From contig CALECM010000056.1 in assembly GCA_937949745.1 (NCBI GenBank), positions 1-36,582 on the forward strand: a DNA stretch of 36,582 bases, given 5' to 3'. This document shows positions 1 to 6,468 of this stretch, piece after piece. The notes under the pieces were generated by a model, which was given only the letters and a program-made list of their open reading frames with translations, did not search any database and was not told the DNA's origin. This stretch comes from an uncultured Bacteroidales bacterium. Lineage in GTDB: Bacteria > Bacteroidota > Bacteroidia > Bacteroidales > WCHB1-69. A program made the position numbers and the translations under genes. How positions within the stretch are numbered: the first letter of the stretch is position 1; every line of letters begins with the position of its first letter.

Positions 1-284
1 TGAGTTTTATCGGCCATAATTGTTAAGGCTTCATTGTATGTTTTATTTTGGGATTCTTCAAGGAATTTAACTGGGTTATTTCCTCCCCAATCACACTTAA
101 AACATTTGTATATGTTCTTTTTGGTATTGACGTTAAGAGCATCCTTTTTATGGCACATGGGACATTCACCGGTAAATGTGTTCGCACTCTTTTTTTTCAG
201 GGTAACAAATTCCTCTATCACGTCAAATAATTTGGCTTCCTGTTTGATTTGTTCGGCCAGTTCTTTATCTATGTATTTACTCAT
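1..284 (-). CDS. CHC2 zinc-finger primase-like protein, N-terminal part (cut by window edge)
   Basis: The frame is open from an ATG at 284 to the left edge, so only about 94 N-terminal residues are visible. Residues 41-64 form a zinc ribbon of the DnaG CHC2 type: CPMC at 41-44, CFKC at 61-64, followed by a WGG turn and an NPVKFLEE segment, the usual layout of the primase zinc-binding domain that recognises template DNA. The first ligand pair is Cys-x2-Cys rather than the Cys-x2-His of classical DnaG. It is the most distal visible gene of the leftward early operon, 18 nt after the gene ending at 303. A phage or mobile-element primase (or primase-helicase) is the best reading. The catalytic domain lies outside the window and cannot be checked. 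Confidence 0.8.
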   Translation of the reverse strand, partial: MSKYIDKELAEQIKQEAKLFDVIEEFVTLKKKSANTFTGECPMCHKKDALNVNTKKNIYKCFKCDWGGNNPVKFLEESQNKTYNEALTIMADKT

Positions 285-302
285 ATTGGTTCTTTGGGAA
301 GG

Positions 303-500
303 TTAAAAGATTTTTTCCTGAAAAAAGGATTCGATCAAATCCCTATCTGATTTTTTTAAGTAAGTCCGGCCGGTTCGCCAGTTATATAAAATGGCTTCGG
401 ACACATCACAATATTCAGCCAGCTGTTTTATTTTTTGGAAATATTCTAAATAAGGAATCTGTTTTAAGTACTGATCCAAGTGTAAGTAATAATCATTCAT
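303..500 (-). CDS. small putative HTH DNA-binding protein
   Basis: This is a 65-residue protein starting at an ATG at 500. The segment around residues 24-50 (IKQLAEYCDVSEAILYNWRTGR) reads like a helix-turn-helix with the turn near CDVSEA and a recognition helix ending in NWRTGRTYLKKSD. It lies between the ASCH-like gene (ends 516) and the primase (starts 284), all on the minus strand with gaps under 20 nt, so it is probably part of one early phage transcript. Small stand-alone HTH proteins of this sort are common in Bacteroidetes prophages. I recognise no named family, and the DNA-binding role is inferred from the pattern only. Confidence 0.6.
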   Translation of the reverse strand: MNDYYLHLDQYLKQIPYLEYFQKIKQLAEYCDVSEAILYNWRTGRTYLKKSDRDLIESFFQEKIF

Positions 501-515
501 ATCATCAATGCATTT

Positions 516-848
516 TTATAGTCCAAAATCATATTCCAATACAATTACATCGAACAGGGCGGTATCACAATCAATCCGGGGATAAATTTTTTTAATCTCC
601 TCAATAGCTAAATTTTTCCCCATACCCATATCAGTGATAAATATTACTTCGTGGATATCACATAATTTATGCGTGTATACACGCCGTATTTTAACCGGCT
701 GATCATAAACCCCGGTTTTTAATTTAACCTCCATAGTCAGTTGGGTACCCACCTGATATTTTTGGGCATCATGCGGGCGTATAGTTGTAAATAGGTCACA
801 ACAAACCTTATTATTCCACGGACGGGAAAACGCAATTACTGGTTTCAT
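516..848 (-). CDS. ASCH/PUA-like domain protein of mobile-element origin
   Basis: This 110-residue protein opens with MKPVIAFSRPWNN, has a central beta-rich stretch (VGTQLTMEVKLKTG, VKIRRVYTHKLCDI) and ends with a hydrophobic strand (FDVIVLEYDFG). That layout resembles ASCH-type PUA-like beta-barrels found in phage genomes and thought to bind RNA or modified nucleotides. The start at 848 overlaps the 3' end of the cytosine methyltransferase gene by 38 nt, which implies translational coupling. Genes of this kind often sit beside phage DNA methyltransferases. The family call rests on overall pattern rather than a diagnostic motif, and a plain hypothetical protein remains possible. Confidence 0.5.
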   Translation of the reverse strand: MKPVIAFSRPWNNKVCCDLFTTIRPHDAQKYQVGTQLTMEVKLKTGVYDQPVKIRRVYTHKLCDIHEVIFITDMGMGKNLAIEEIKKIYPRIDCDTALFDVIVLEYDFGL

Positions 849-1584
849 AATAGTTTAATTTTATAAATTCCAAAATACATTTGAATACATATTCTGCACA
901 GGTAACATTTACAGCGTTTCCAAAACCTCCAATAACCTTTCTGAAATTTCGTGGAAGCCCATCGACTCCGCATAAATCATAATAATTTCCTTTGGTGTGC
1001 ACAGCCTTTGTTGTAGATGATATATAAGTCTCTGTTGGTGTGTAGCCATATACAGAAACAGACGATATAGGTCTGAATAACCGGCCTTGGAGTCCTGATA
1101 TATTGGGGTAGGCAACAATGAACATACGCCGCCTTTGGTTACGGTATCCGAAATCGGAAGCGCACAAAGTACGCCATTGCGCATCATACCCGATGAAGGC
1201 AAGTTTCCGGAGTAAGGTATCAAATCCCCGGCTAAGGAGTACTGGGGAATTTTCAAAGATGGCAAAATCCGGTTGCATGGCTTCGAGGATTTCAAGCTGC
1301 TTAAATACTGCTGAACTTTTGTCGCCGGCGATCCCTTCCCCTTTTCCATTTGTGGAGATGTTTTGGCATGGGAAACCTCCGGAGATAATATTAACCCTTT
1401 GCGTTTTTTCATGATCGAAATTATATATATCGGTTATTTTAGGAATGTTAGGAAAGAAGTGGTCGAGTACCTTAAGGCAAAACTTATCCTTTTCGCATTG
1501 CCACAATGTGGGAATATCACACCGTGCCGCAGCTAAATCAAAACCGCCCATACCCGTAAATAATGACCCGTGGGTTAATTGCAT
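811..1584 (-). CDS. C5-cytosine DNA methyltransferase, phage-type, short
   Basis: This 257-residue protein carries the ordered motifs of DNA (cytosine-5) methyltransferases. Motif I is FTGMGGFDLA near residue 9. Motif IV is GGFPCQNIS near 69, with the catalytic Cys in PCQ. Motif VI is near 110, written ENS where the family usually has ENV. Motif VIII is QRRR near 150, and motif X is GGFGNAVNV near 222. The region between VIII and X, which holds target recognition, is short, so the protein is smaller than restriction-linked enzymes of 300-400 residues. No endonuclease is visible, so this is probably an orphan phage methylase protecting element DNA or marking its chromosome. Its start overlaps the upstream small HTH gene by 10 nt and its end overlaps the ASCH-like gene, consistent with one leftward operon. 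Confidence 0.92.
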   Translation of the reverse strand: MQLTHGSLFTGMGGFDLAAARCDIPTLWQCEKDKFCLKVLDHFFPNIPKITDIYNFDHEKTQRVNIISGGFPCQNISTNGKGEGIAGDKSSAVFKQLEILEAMQPDFAIFENSPVLLSRGFDTLLRKLAFIGYDAQWRTLCASDFGYRNQRRRMFIVAYPNISGLQGRLFRPISSVSVYGYTPTETYISSTTKAVHTKGNYYDLCGVDGLPRNFRKVIGGFGNAVNVTCAEYVFKCILEFIKLNYYETSNCVFPSVE

Positions 1585-1754
1585 GGCCGGTCATTTAAAA
1601 ATATGCCACCATAATACACCGCATTTATGCGGATCCTTTTGGCTAATTTGGAATCCGTTTTAAAATTCAGCGCCTGCCGAACCGTTGAAAGCGAACACTG
1701 GAACGAATCAGCCAGGCGTTTCTTTTCTCCTTTGCCTACTACTATTCTTTTCAT
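1575..1754 (-). CDS. small HTH regulator (about 59 residues)
   Basis: I chose the ATG at 1754 rather than the upstream ATG at 1808. The shorter form begins one base after the stop of the preceding gene and has a purine-rich GGGGAAAGGAATAG segment just before it. The 59-residue product (MKRIVVGKGEKKRLADSF, then CSLSTVRQALNFKTDS) reads as a helix-turn-helix: ADSFQCSLSTVRQAL fits helix-turn-recognition helix, followed by a basic KLAKRIR. Many Bacteroidetes phages carry such single-HTH proteins in the early region. It overlaps the methyltransferase start by 10 nt. It is probably a regulator of the early operon, but the target is unknown. Confidence 0.6.
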   Translation of the reverse strand: MKRIVVGKGEKKRLADSFQCSLSTVRQALNFKTDSKLAKRIRINAVYYGGIFLNDRPCN

Positions 1755-1755
1755 A

Positions 1756-2019
1756 CTATTCCTTTCCCCAAATTGAAGTGATGTTGTAAGAATGGAATAT
1801 TTTTTCAATGGCTCTGGCTTCCGTTACTTTCGGTTCTATATTGCCGTTTAGCCGCATGTACCAGGATTGTTTTGATTTTATACCCAAAACCATCATTATT
1901 TGGCTTTTCACCGTGGGTAAATCACCCATTTTAACCTGATTAAGTCCTTTTTGGAAAGAAAATTGACCTTCACTGATAATTGTATCCATAATTTTAAAAT
2001 TGGTACATATTTTGTTCAC
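1756..2019 (-). CDS. Cro-like/early-operon DNA-binding protein
   Basis: This is the first gene of the leftward operon, up to 87 residues. An internal ATG at 1989 would give 77 residues and is equally plausible. The body (LPTVKSQIMMVLGIKSKQSWYMRLNG, then EPKVTEARAIEKIFHSYNI, then IWGK) has the look of a family of short Bacteroidetes prophage DNA-binding proteins: a helix pair, a turn at LGIKSKQ, a recognition-like helix at SWYMRLNG, and a C-terminal helix. Its position divergent from the CI-like repressor, across an operator-rich spacer, suggests a Cro-type role. That role is inference from position; the fold is inferred from pattern. Confidence 0.55.
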   Translation of the reverse strand: MNKICTNFKIMDTIISEGQFSFQKGLNQVKMGDLPTVKSQIMMVLGIKSKQSWYMRLNGNIEPKVTEARAIEKIFHSYNITSIWGKE

Positions 2020-2036
2020 TATGTGTACTTTTTTTA

Positions 2037-2062
2037 TTTACTTTTGTCAAGTAAAACTTGAC
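2037..2062. repeat. overlapping, mutually exclusive inverted repeats in the lysogeny switch
   Basis: TTTACTT (2037-2043) pairs with AAGTAAA (2049-2055), and GTCAAG (2046-2051) pairs with CTTGAC (2057-2062). The middle arm is shared, so only one of the two stems can form at a time on either strand of RNA. As DNA the same elements could be operator half-sites. They lie in the divergent spacer near the predicted leftward transcription start. Confidence 0.5.
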
Positions 2063-2066
2063 TCGG

Positions 2067-2074
2067 CAAATATA
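2067..2074 (-). promoter_or_regulatory. -7 box (TATATTTG) of leftward early promoter
   Basis: Read on the minus strand this is TATATTTGC, matching the Bacteroidetes TAnnTTTG element. It lies about 48 nt upstream of the first leftward gene. The inverted repeat at 2074-2087 abuts it and the hairpin at 2046-2062 falls near the expected transcription start, so it is well placed for repressor control. Confidence 0.6.
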
Positions 2075-2110
2075 CATAAAATTATGTTCAATCATACATA
2101 AAGTATGTAT
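2074..2110. promoter_or_regulatory. paired ACATA-type operator candidates
   Basis: Two near-identical dyads sit about 21 bp apart centre to centre, two turns of helix: ACATAA-AA-TTATGT at 2074-2087 and ATACATA-AAG-TATGTAT at 2094-2110. They share the half-site ACATA/TATGT. The first abuts the leftward -7 box. They are good candidates for binding sites of the CI-like repressor encoded at 2200-2649. The binding assignment is inference. Confidence 0.55.
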
Positions 2111-2199
2111 ATTTTAAATAACTTTATATAAGTGACTGGTTTTAAAACAGAAAAATTAATTTCATAACAGAACAACTCATCAATCTAACTCACAGAATT

Positions 2200-2649
2200 A
2201 TGAATAATAGAAGTATTAATGCTCGGATAAAAGAAATTAGAAAGGCCTACTGCAACGATTCAAATACTGAATTTGCTAAAGCTATGGGCGAAAAACCAAA
2301 TACAGTTAATAATTGGGTCAGGGAAGGATACAGTGTTGGAATGAGTGTGGTTACCAAAATAGTTTCAAAGTTTCCTATTAATGCCCAGTGGGTTTTGACA
2401 GGTGAAGGAGATATGGCAATAAAAGAAGATCCACCACCGGAAATTCCCAATAATCAAATCACAATTCCTTTAGAGGTTTTTGAACAGATTACTCAAATGA
2501 CGGAAACCATTTTGAGCCAGCAAAAGACAATATACAATCAACAAGAAATTATTTCTGCAAAAGAAAAAATCATAGAAAATTTATTAAACCAATTAAATCA
2601 GAAGAAACCAATTAAAGTAAAAAAGGAAGTAAAAAGGGATTTTATTTAG
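2200..2649 (+). CDS. CI-like repressor, HTH plus coiled coil, no peptidase domain
   Basis: This 149-residue protein has an N-terminal helix-turn-helix (RIKEIRKAY, then TEFAKAMGEKPNTVNNWVREG, residues about 8-42) followed by FPINAQWVLTGEGDM. The latter matches the signature that follows the HTH in many Bacteroidetes phage repressors. The C-terminal half is a Gln/Lys/Glu-rich helix (about residues 90-135) that looks like a dimerising coiled coil. There is no LexA/CI-type S24 autopeptidase domain, so induction by RecA-driven self-cleavage is not expected. The gene is divergent from the early operon across 180 bp of AT-rich DNA with paired dyads. Role as lysogeny or immunity repressor is inferred from domain and position. 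Confidence 0.8.
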   Translation: MNNRSINARIKEIRKAYCNDSNTEFAKAMGEKPNTVNNWVREGYSVGMSVVTKIVSKFPINAQWVLTGEGDMAIKEDPPPEIPNNQITIPLEVFEQITQMTETILSQQKTIYNQQEIISAKEKIIENLLNQLNQKKPIKVKKEVKRDFI

Positions 2650-2792
2650 GGCAACCGCCACTTATCGTAGGAGATGACAGGTTAGCCCATAAGGATTCAA
2701 TTAAAACGAATCTGCAATTTTTTAAAATAAAAGGGTTGAAAAAAAATAATAGTACATTGTGGCAATTAGCTTGCGATAATTAAAACGGTTAT
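2650..2792 (+). other. spacer with an open frame but no start codon
   Basis: No supported gene is seen here. One frame stays open from inside the repressor tail to a TAA at about 2780 (reading ...GDDRLAHKDSIKTNLQFF... near its middle) but has no start codon and is not in the repressor frame. It may be remnant coding sequence or chance. Confidence 0.3.
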
Positions 2793-2948
2793 ATGAAAGA
2801 AAAAGATAAGAAAAAAGAAAATAAATCGGAAAATATAGCTATACCACGAGAGATGTTTGAGGAATTTTCAAAGTTGAATGAAACTGTATCATTACAGCAA
2901 AAATTGATTGAAAAATTGATGGACGAAAAAAAAGAGTCCAAAAAATAA
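2793..2948 (+). CDS. 51-residue tail-only relative of the repressor
   Basis: This short ATG-TAA frame of 51 residues begins with a Lys/Glu-rich run and then reads IAIPREMFEEFSKLNETV, SLQQKLIEKLMDEKK. It aligns without gaps to the tail of the repressor 144 nt upstream (ITIPLEVFEQITQMTETI, LSQQKTI): shared I-x-IP-x-x-x-F-E, then T-V/I, then QQK-x-I. It has no HTH, so it corresponds to the coiled-coil half of such a repressor. It may be a decayed duplicate, or a small protein that forms mixed oligomers with the repressor. It is followed 22 nt later by the lipoprotein gene and could share its transcript. Confidence 0.55.
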   Translation: MKEKDKKKENKSENIAIPREMFEEFSKLNETVSLQQKLIEKLMDEKKESKK

Positions 2949-2970
2949 TTACCAACCAAATTAATTTATT

Positions 2971-3522
2971 ATGAAAAAAGTTTTATTATCTTATTTTGTT
3001 ATTTTAATTTTTACTTGTTCATGTAACAGAAATGATAGTAAGTGCACAGGGGTAATTTGTCACAATGATGGATATTGTATTAATGGTCAATGCGTTTGTC
3101 AGGATGGCTACACTGGTGCTGATTGTAGCAGGCAAATAACTCCAACAAAAATACAAATCACTCAAATAAAAGTTTTACGATTCCCCGCAACTAAGAGTAA
3201 TGGGGCTGGATGGGACTTAACCAGTGGACCGGATATTTTCCCTATTTTTTACAAAGACAACCAAAAATTATGGGAATCTCCCACATATTATGAAGATGCA
3301 GATCAAAGATATTATTACGAATTTAATTGCGCTATTAATTTGAATAATCCTAATGATCGATATACTGTTTCTCTTTATGATTACGATCAAGGAACCAGTG
3401 ATGAATTTATGGGAGGTATTACTTTTACTCCATACAATACCACCAATAATTTTCCAACAACTATAAGACTTGATGCTGGTGGTACTGTAGCATTTGATTT
3501 AGTAGTTAATTATTCATGGTAA
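2971..3522 (+). CDS. lipoprotein with one EGF-like domain and a C2-like beta-sandwich (probable cargo)
   Basis: The product has 183 residues. Residues 1-18 are a lipoprotein-type signal peptide ending in TCSC, with Cys16 or Cys18 as acylation site. Residues 25-52 hold six cysteines spaced C-x4-C-x5-C-x4-C-x-C-x8-C with a GYTGADC ending, the classical EGF pattern. Residues about 60-183 look like a C2-type beta-sandwich: an early ITQIKVLRFPATKS strand, an acidic DIFP-IFY loop, a late strand VSLYDYDQG, then DEFMGG as in C2 domains with calcium-binding aspartates. The protein should sit on the cell surface or periplasmic face. It lies between the repressor and the att remnant, the usual place for lysogenic-conversion cargo, and its DNA is very AT-rich. 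The adhesion or calcium-dependent binding role is inference. Confidence 0.75.
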   Translation: MKKVLLSYFVILIFTCSCNRNDSKCTGVICHNDGYCINGQCVCQDGYTGADCSRQITPTKIQITQIKVLRFPATKSNGAGWDLTSGPDIFPIFYKDNQKLWESPTYYEDADQRYYYEFNCAINLNNPNDRYTVSLYDYDQGTSDEFMGGITFTPYNTTNNFPTTIRLDAGGTVAFDLVVNYSW

Positions 3523-3602
3523 TACACACTATAAATAAGAAAGATTAGAAAGATTTTATGTTTCGCATGTTATTGATTTTAAGAGTTATAAATTAGGTGT
3601 TA

Positions 3603-3627
3603 AAGTTCGAGTCTTGTCACCCCGACA
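3603..3627 (+). other. tRNA-Pro 3'-end remnant, putative attachment site
   Basis: These 25 bp read as the last part of a tRNA gene: half of a T stem, the T loop TTCGAGT, the matching TCTTG arm, then CACCCCG and A. The implied acceptor 5' strand, CGGGGTG, is what tRNA-Pro genes carry. There is no tRNA body upstream, and T-stem pairing breaks just before 3603, as expected where element DNA joins a duplicated core. It marks the likely right end of the integrated element; the intact tRNA should lie beyond the left edge. 3628-3754 holds nothing recognisable. Confidence 0.6.
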
Positions 3628-3754
3628 CTTATATCGAGAAACTGTTATTTGTATATATTAGAATTTGTTACGCCAGATAATAAATTCAGATGCTGGCTCT
3701 ATTATATTTTTTTTGTTACATAACGATCTCTAAATTCCACACATATTATTTCAA

Positions 3755-4894
3755 TTAGTAGGCAAAAATACTACCGGAAATCCAGAAATAGAATGTCCAC
3801 AACTGAAAGACGAAAAGTAATATCAATGTAATATAATGATATTTTCTACTATATAACCATTCTCCTATAAAAATGGTAATTGGAAACAGGACAGAGATAA
3901 ATCTGGGTACAGAAACCACTGATCCGGATGAAAGTGGAATCAACAAACTGAGCCATATCCATATATTTAAGCTCAGCGGGTATTTCTTCCATGCGAAAAC
4001 AGCAATGATTGCGGTCAGAATAATATAAATAGAATTAAAGATGGTCATAAAATTAGAATACCTGAATAATGCTTTTAACGGGAAAACAGTTTCTCTACCC
4101 CAACCCGCCTGAGCAACATTGAATGCAAAGAAAAAACCCGTTTTTTCTTTCTGGTATAAACAATAAAGCCCGAATGCTATTACTGCACTCAAAAACATAC
4201 AGGACATCTTTATATTGTGTTTTGTGAAAACTTCCTTAATATAGAGATGTTTTTTTGATAGTATATTTTCCTTTTCCAAATGATACATATATAATGGGAT
4301 TAAAACAATCAAGCCGTTTACTCGTGTAAGTACCAAAGGTACGATCAAAACAGCAAACCATCCATATTTTTTATTTTCCAATGCCAGAAATGAAAAGATC
4401 ATAAAGGTAAAAAACACGGCTTCCGTATACATCATCGAGAAATAATAATGGAACGGGAACAGCAGGAAAACCAGACTGGAAAAAAAGGCTTTTTTAGTAT
4501 CTTTTAATTGCTGTAAGGCGAAATAATAAAATCCGATCAGGCTTAAAAAGGAAAAAAGCAGGGACAGGAAAAAAGCGCTGTGGTTAAAATCAGTGTTGAA
4601 AACCTTCATTACAATGCGGTTCATGGCAGGATAAAAAGGAAAAAAAGCCCATTGTGTCTGGGTCCATACGCCGTCGATCACGGAACCGATCGAATCTTTT
4701 TCTCTTATTTCCGGATATCCGTCCGTCACGACCCTCTCATACCACCAGGAATCATTTCTCTTGATCAATCCTATATAAGTATCCAAAGAAATGGAAGAGG
4801 CGTTTCCGGTAATGAAGGCATTAAGAAGCAGATAGGCAAATTTTACAAGTAAGGAAGCAATAACAAGTTTAAGAATAACCTTCCAGTGTTTCAT
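3755..4894 (-). CDS. PIG-V-like GT-C family mannosyltransferase, integral membrane
   Basis: This 379-residue protein has about nine to ten hydrophobic segments. Near residues 46-60 it has RNDSWWYERVVTDGYPE, and near 78-92 QWAFFPFYPAMNRI. These are the two landmarks of the PIG-V/GPI mannosyltransferase-2-like GT-C family: an acidic residue in the first loop plus the FFPxYP segment. Family members use polyprenyl- or dolichyl-linked sugar donors outside the membrane. In bacteria the acceptor is usually unknown. The gene is alone on its strand, ends near the element boundary, and has its own -7 box at 4935-4942. Donor and acceptor cannot be read from the sequence. Confidence 0.72.
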   Translation of the reverse strand: MKHWKVILKLVIASLLVKFAYLLLNAFITGNASSISLDTYIGLIKRNDSWWYERVVTDGYPEIREKDSIGSVIDGVWTQTQWAFFPFYPAMNRIVMKVFNTDFNHSAFFLSLLFSFLSLIGFYYFALQQLKDTKKAFFSSLVFLLFPFHYYFSMMYTEAVFFTFMIFSFLALENKKYGWFAVLIVPLVLTRVNGLIVLIPLYMYHLEKENILSKKHLYIKEVFTKHNIKMSCMFLSAVIAFGLYCLYQKEKTGFFFAFNVAQAGWGRETVFPLKALFRYSNFMTIFNSIYIILTAIIAVFAWKKYPLSLNIWIWLSLLIPLSSGSVVSVPRFISVLFPITIFIGEWLYSRKYHYITLILLFVFQLWTFYFWISGSIFAY

Positions 4895-4934
4895 AAGAAT
4901 ATAATATTATGAGAAGCTTGATATATCCAAAGAA

Positions 4935-4942
4935 CAAAAATA
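4935..4942 (-). promoter_or_regulatory. -7 box (TATTTTTG) for the PIG-V-like gene
   Basis: The minus strand reads TATTTTTGT, 41 nt upstream of the ATG at 4894. It is divergent from the gmhB promoter box 58 bp away. Confidence 0.55.
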
Positions 4943-5000
4943 GAAAAATATTATACGCATTGTATTTCCCGGCAGTTTTTAGTTTGCCGTTCCTTTTTTG

Positions 5001-5008
5001 TATTTTTG
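5001..5008 (+). promoter_or_regulatory. -7 box (TATTTTTG) for gmhB
   Basis: TATTTTTGC lies 19 nt upstream of the gmhB ATG. A TTTG at 4983-4986 is a possible -33 element but spaced only 14 nt away, short for the consensus. Confidence 0.6.
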
Positions 5009-5027
5009 CGGTATTAAACAGATATGC

Positions 5028-5570
5028 ATGATAGATAAAACCTGGACATTATTTTTAGACCGTGACGGGGTCATCAATAAGAGGCTATTTAATCGCTATG
5101 TAAAGAAACGCGAAGAACTTGAGATCAAACCGGATTTCATGGAAGCCATCAAATTACTCAGGCCGCTTTTCGGACGGATCATCATTGTGACCAATCAGCA
5201 GGGTATCGCAAAAGGAGTCACCTCCGAAGCCGAAATTAAGGATGTTCACCAATACCTGAGGGAAATCCTTTTAAAAGAAGGCGTGACCGTCGACGGAATC
5301 TATTACTGTCCTCACTTGGAAAATAGTTCATGTGGGTGCCGGAAACCTGACACCGGTATGGCTTTGAAAGCGAAAGAAGATTTTCCCGATATTGATTTTA
5401 AGAAATCTGTTATGGTAGGCGACAACCTGTCGGATATTTTATTCGGTAACCGTTGCGGTATGGTCACGGTTTACATCGGGGACGTTTTACCCGAAACGGC
5501 TATCGACTCCCCTTCCATGCCGGATTACTTTTGCAAAGACATGATGGATTTTGCCCGCTTAATTATATAA
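5028..5570 (+). CDS. gmhB: D-glycero-D-manno-heptose 1,7-bisphosphate 7-phosphatase (HAD-IIIA)
   Basis: Start taken at the ATG at 5028, just before the conserved FLDRDGVIN; an earlier in-frame start would run into the -7 box. The 180-residue product has HAD motif I (DRDG, nucleophile D11 and D13), motif II VTNQQG near residue 54, a zinc loop with C94, H96, C102 and C104 followed by RKP, and motif IV GDNLSD near 131. This is the layout of GmhB and of the HisB phosphatase domain. GmhB removes the 7-phosphate in ADP-heptose synthesis for lipopolysaccharide. The next gene, an acyltransferase for lipid A, starts one base after its stop, which supports the LPS role over histidine synthesis. Confidence 0.85.
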   Translation: MIDKTWTLFLDRDGVINKRLFNRYVKKREELEIKPDFMEAIKLLRPLFGRIIIVTNQQGIAKGVTSEAEIKDVHQYLREILLKEGVTVDGIYYCPHLENSSCGCRKPDTGMALKAKEDFPDIDFKKSVMVGDNLSDILFGNRCGMVTVYIGDVLPETAIDSPSMPDYFCKDMMDFARLII

Positions 5571-5571
5571 T

Positions 5572-6450
5572 ATGGGAACCCGACTACTTTTCCGGCTGAT
5601 ACTATACCCTTTATCATGGCTTCCTCTTCCGGTCCTGTACGGCATTTCCCGGATTTTTTACGGCATTATCGCCTACATGGTCAAATACCGTTCTTCCGTC
5701 ATTGAAAATAACCTCAGGGCTTCTTTTCCCGAAATGACCGACCGGGAGATCCGGGAAGTGAAAAAAAAGAATTACCGCTTTTTATCCGAAATGGCAGCGG
5801 AAATGATCAAGATGCTAAGTATGAGCAAAGCGCAGCTCCGCAAAAGATATTATTGCACCAATCCTGAAATGGTCAATCAATTTTACGATCAGGGAAAAAG
5901 CGTCATCCTGATGTCCGCCCATTACAACAACTGGGAATGGATGATCCTGAGCCTTAACGATCAGTTTAAGCATCACGGTGTCGGTGTGGGCGCTCCCAAT
6001 TCCAATAAGGTCTTTGAAAAGATGATCAATCATGCCAGAACCAGATATGGGACTACGGTGGTTTTCGCCGATACGATCCGTGCAGAATTCAGGAGACGGT
6101 ATGACCATCGTATTTATACCTCTTATATGATGCTGGCCGACCAGTCTCCCCCGCATCCGGACAAATGCTACATTACCCGTTTCCTGAACCAACCGTCAGG
6201 CGTGATCTTCGGTCCGGAATATAACGCCAAAAAATTCGATATTCCGGTACTCTATTATGAAGTTATCAGAGACCGGAAAGGCTATTACCATATCGAGGTA
6301 AAGTTGATCACCGAGGATCCGCAAAATACCGCTTACGGGGAAATTACGGAGACATATATCCGGTTATTGGAGAATACCATACGATCTAAACCGGAATACT
6401 GGCTGTGGACTCACCGAAGATGGAAACATACTATTACTTCAGATCGTTAA
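5572..6450 (+). CDS. lipid A biosynthesis acyltransferase (LpxL/HtrB family)
   Basis: This 292-residue protein has a hydrophobic N-terminus (residues 5-35) that should anchor it to the inner membrane. The H-x4-D/E catalytic motif appears as H117-YNNW-E122, preceded by VILMSA as is usual. A second landmark DQSPP (near residue 190) and the closing WLWTHRRWK segment (near 278-286) are typical of the family, which transfers acyl groups from ACP to the lipid A precursor. The start ATG lies directly after the gmhB stop, so the two are co-transcribed. Which secondary acyl chain it adds cannot be told. Confidence 0.88.
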   Translation: MGTRLLFRLILYPLSWLPLPVLYGISRIFYGIIAYMVKYRSSVIENNLRASFPEMTDREIREVKKKNYRFLSEMAAEMIKMLSMSKAQLRKRYYCTNPEMVNQFYDQGKSVILMSAHYNNWEWMILSLNDQFKHHGVGVGAPNSNKVFEKMINHARTRYGTTVVFADTIRAEFRRRYDHRIYTSYMMLADQSPPHPDKCYITRFLNQPSGVIFGPEYNAKKFDIPVLYYEVIRDRKGYYHIEVKLITEDPQNTAYGEITETYIRLLENTIRSKPEYWLWTHRRWKHTITSDR

Positions 6451-6468
6451 AATTAAATATATATAATT

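Noticed and set aside
2650..2781. A frameshifted extension of the repressor
   Set aside because: The open frame has no start codon, no family similarity, and would need a shift at the repressor tail with no slippery signal apparent beyond A runs.
3603..3627. A complete tRNA gene
   Set aside because: Only the T loop, part of the T stem and the acceptor 3' strand are present; no D or anticodon arm lies upstream.
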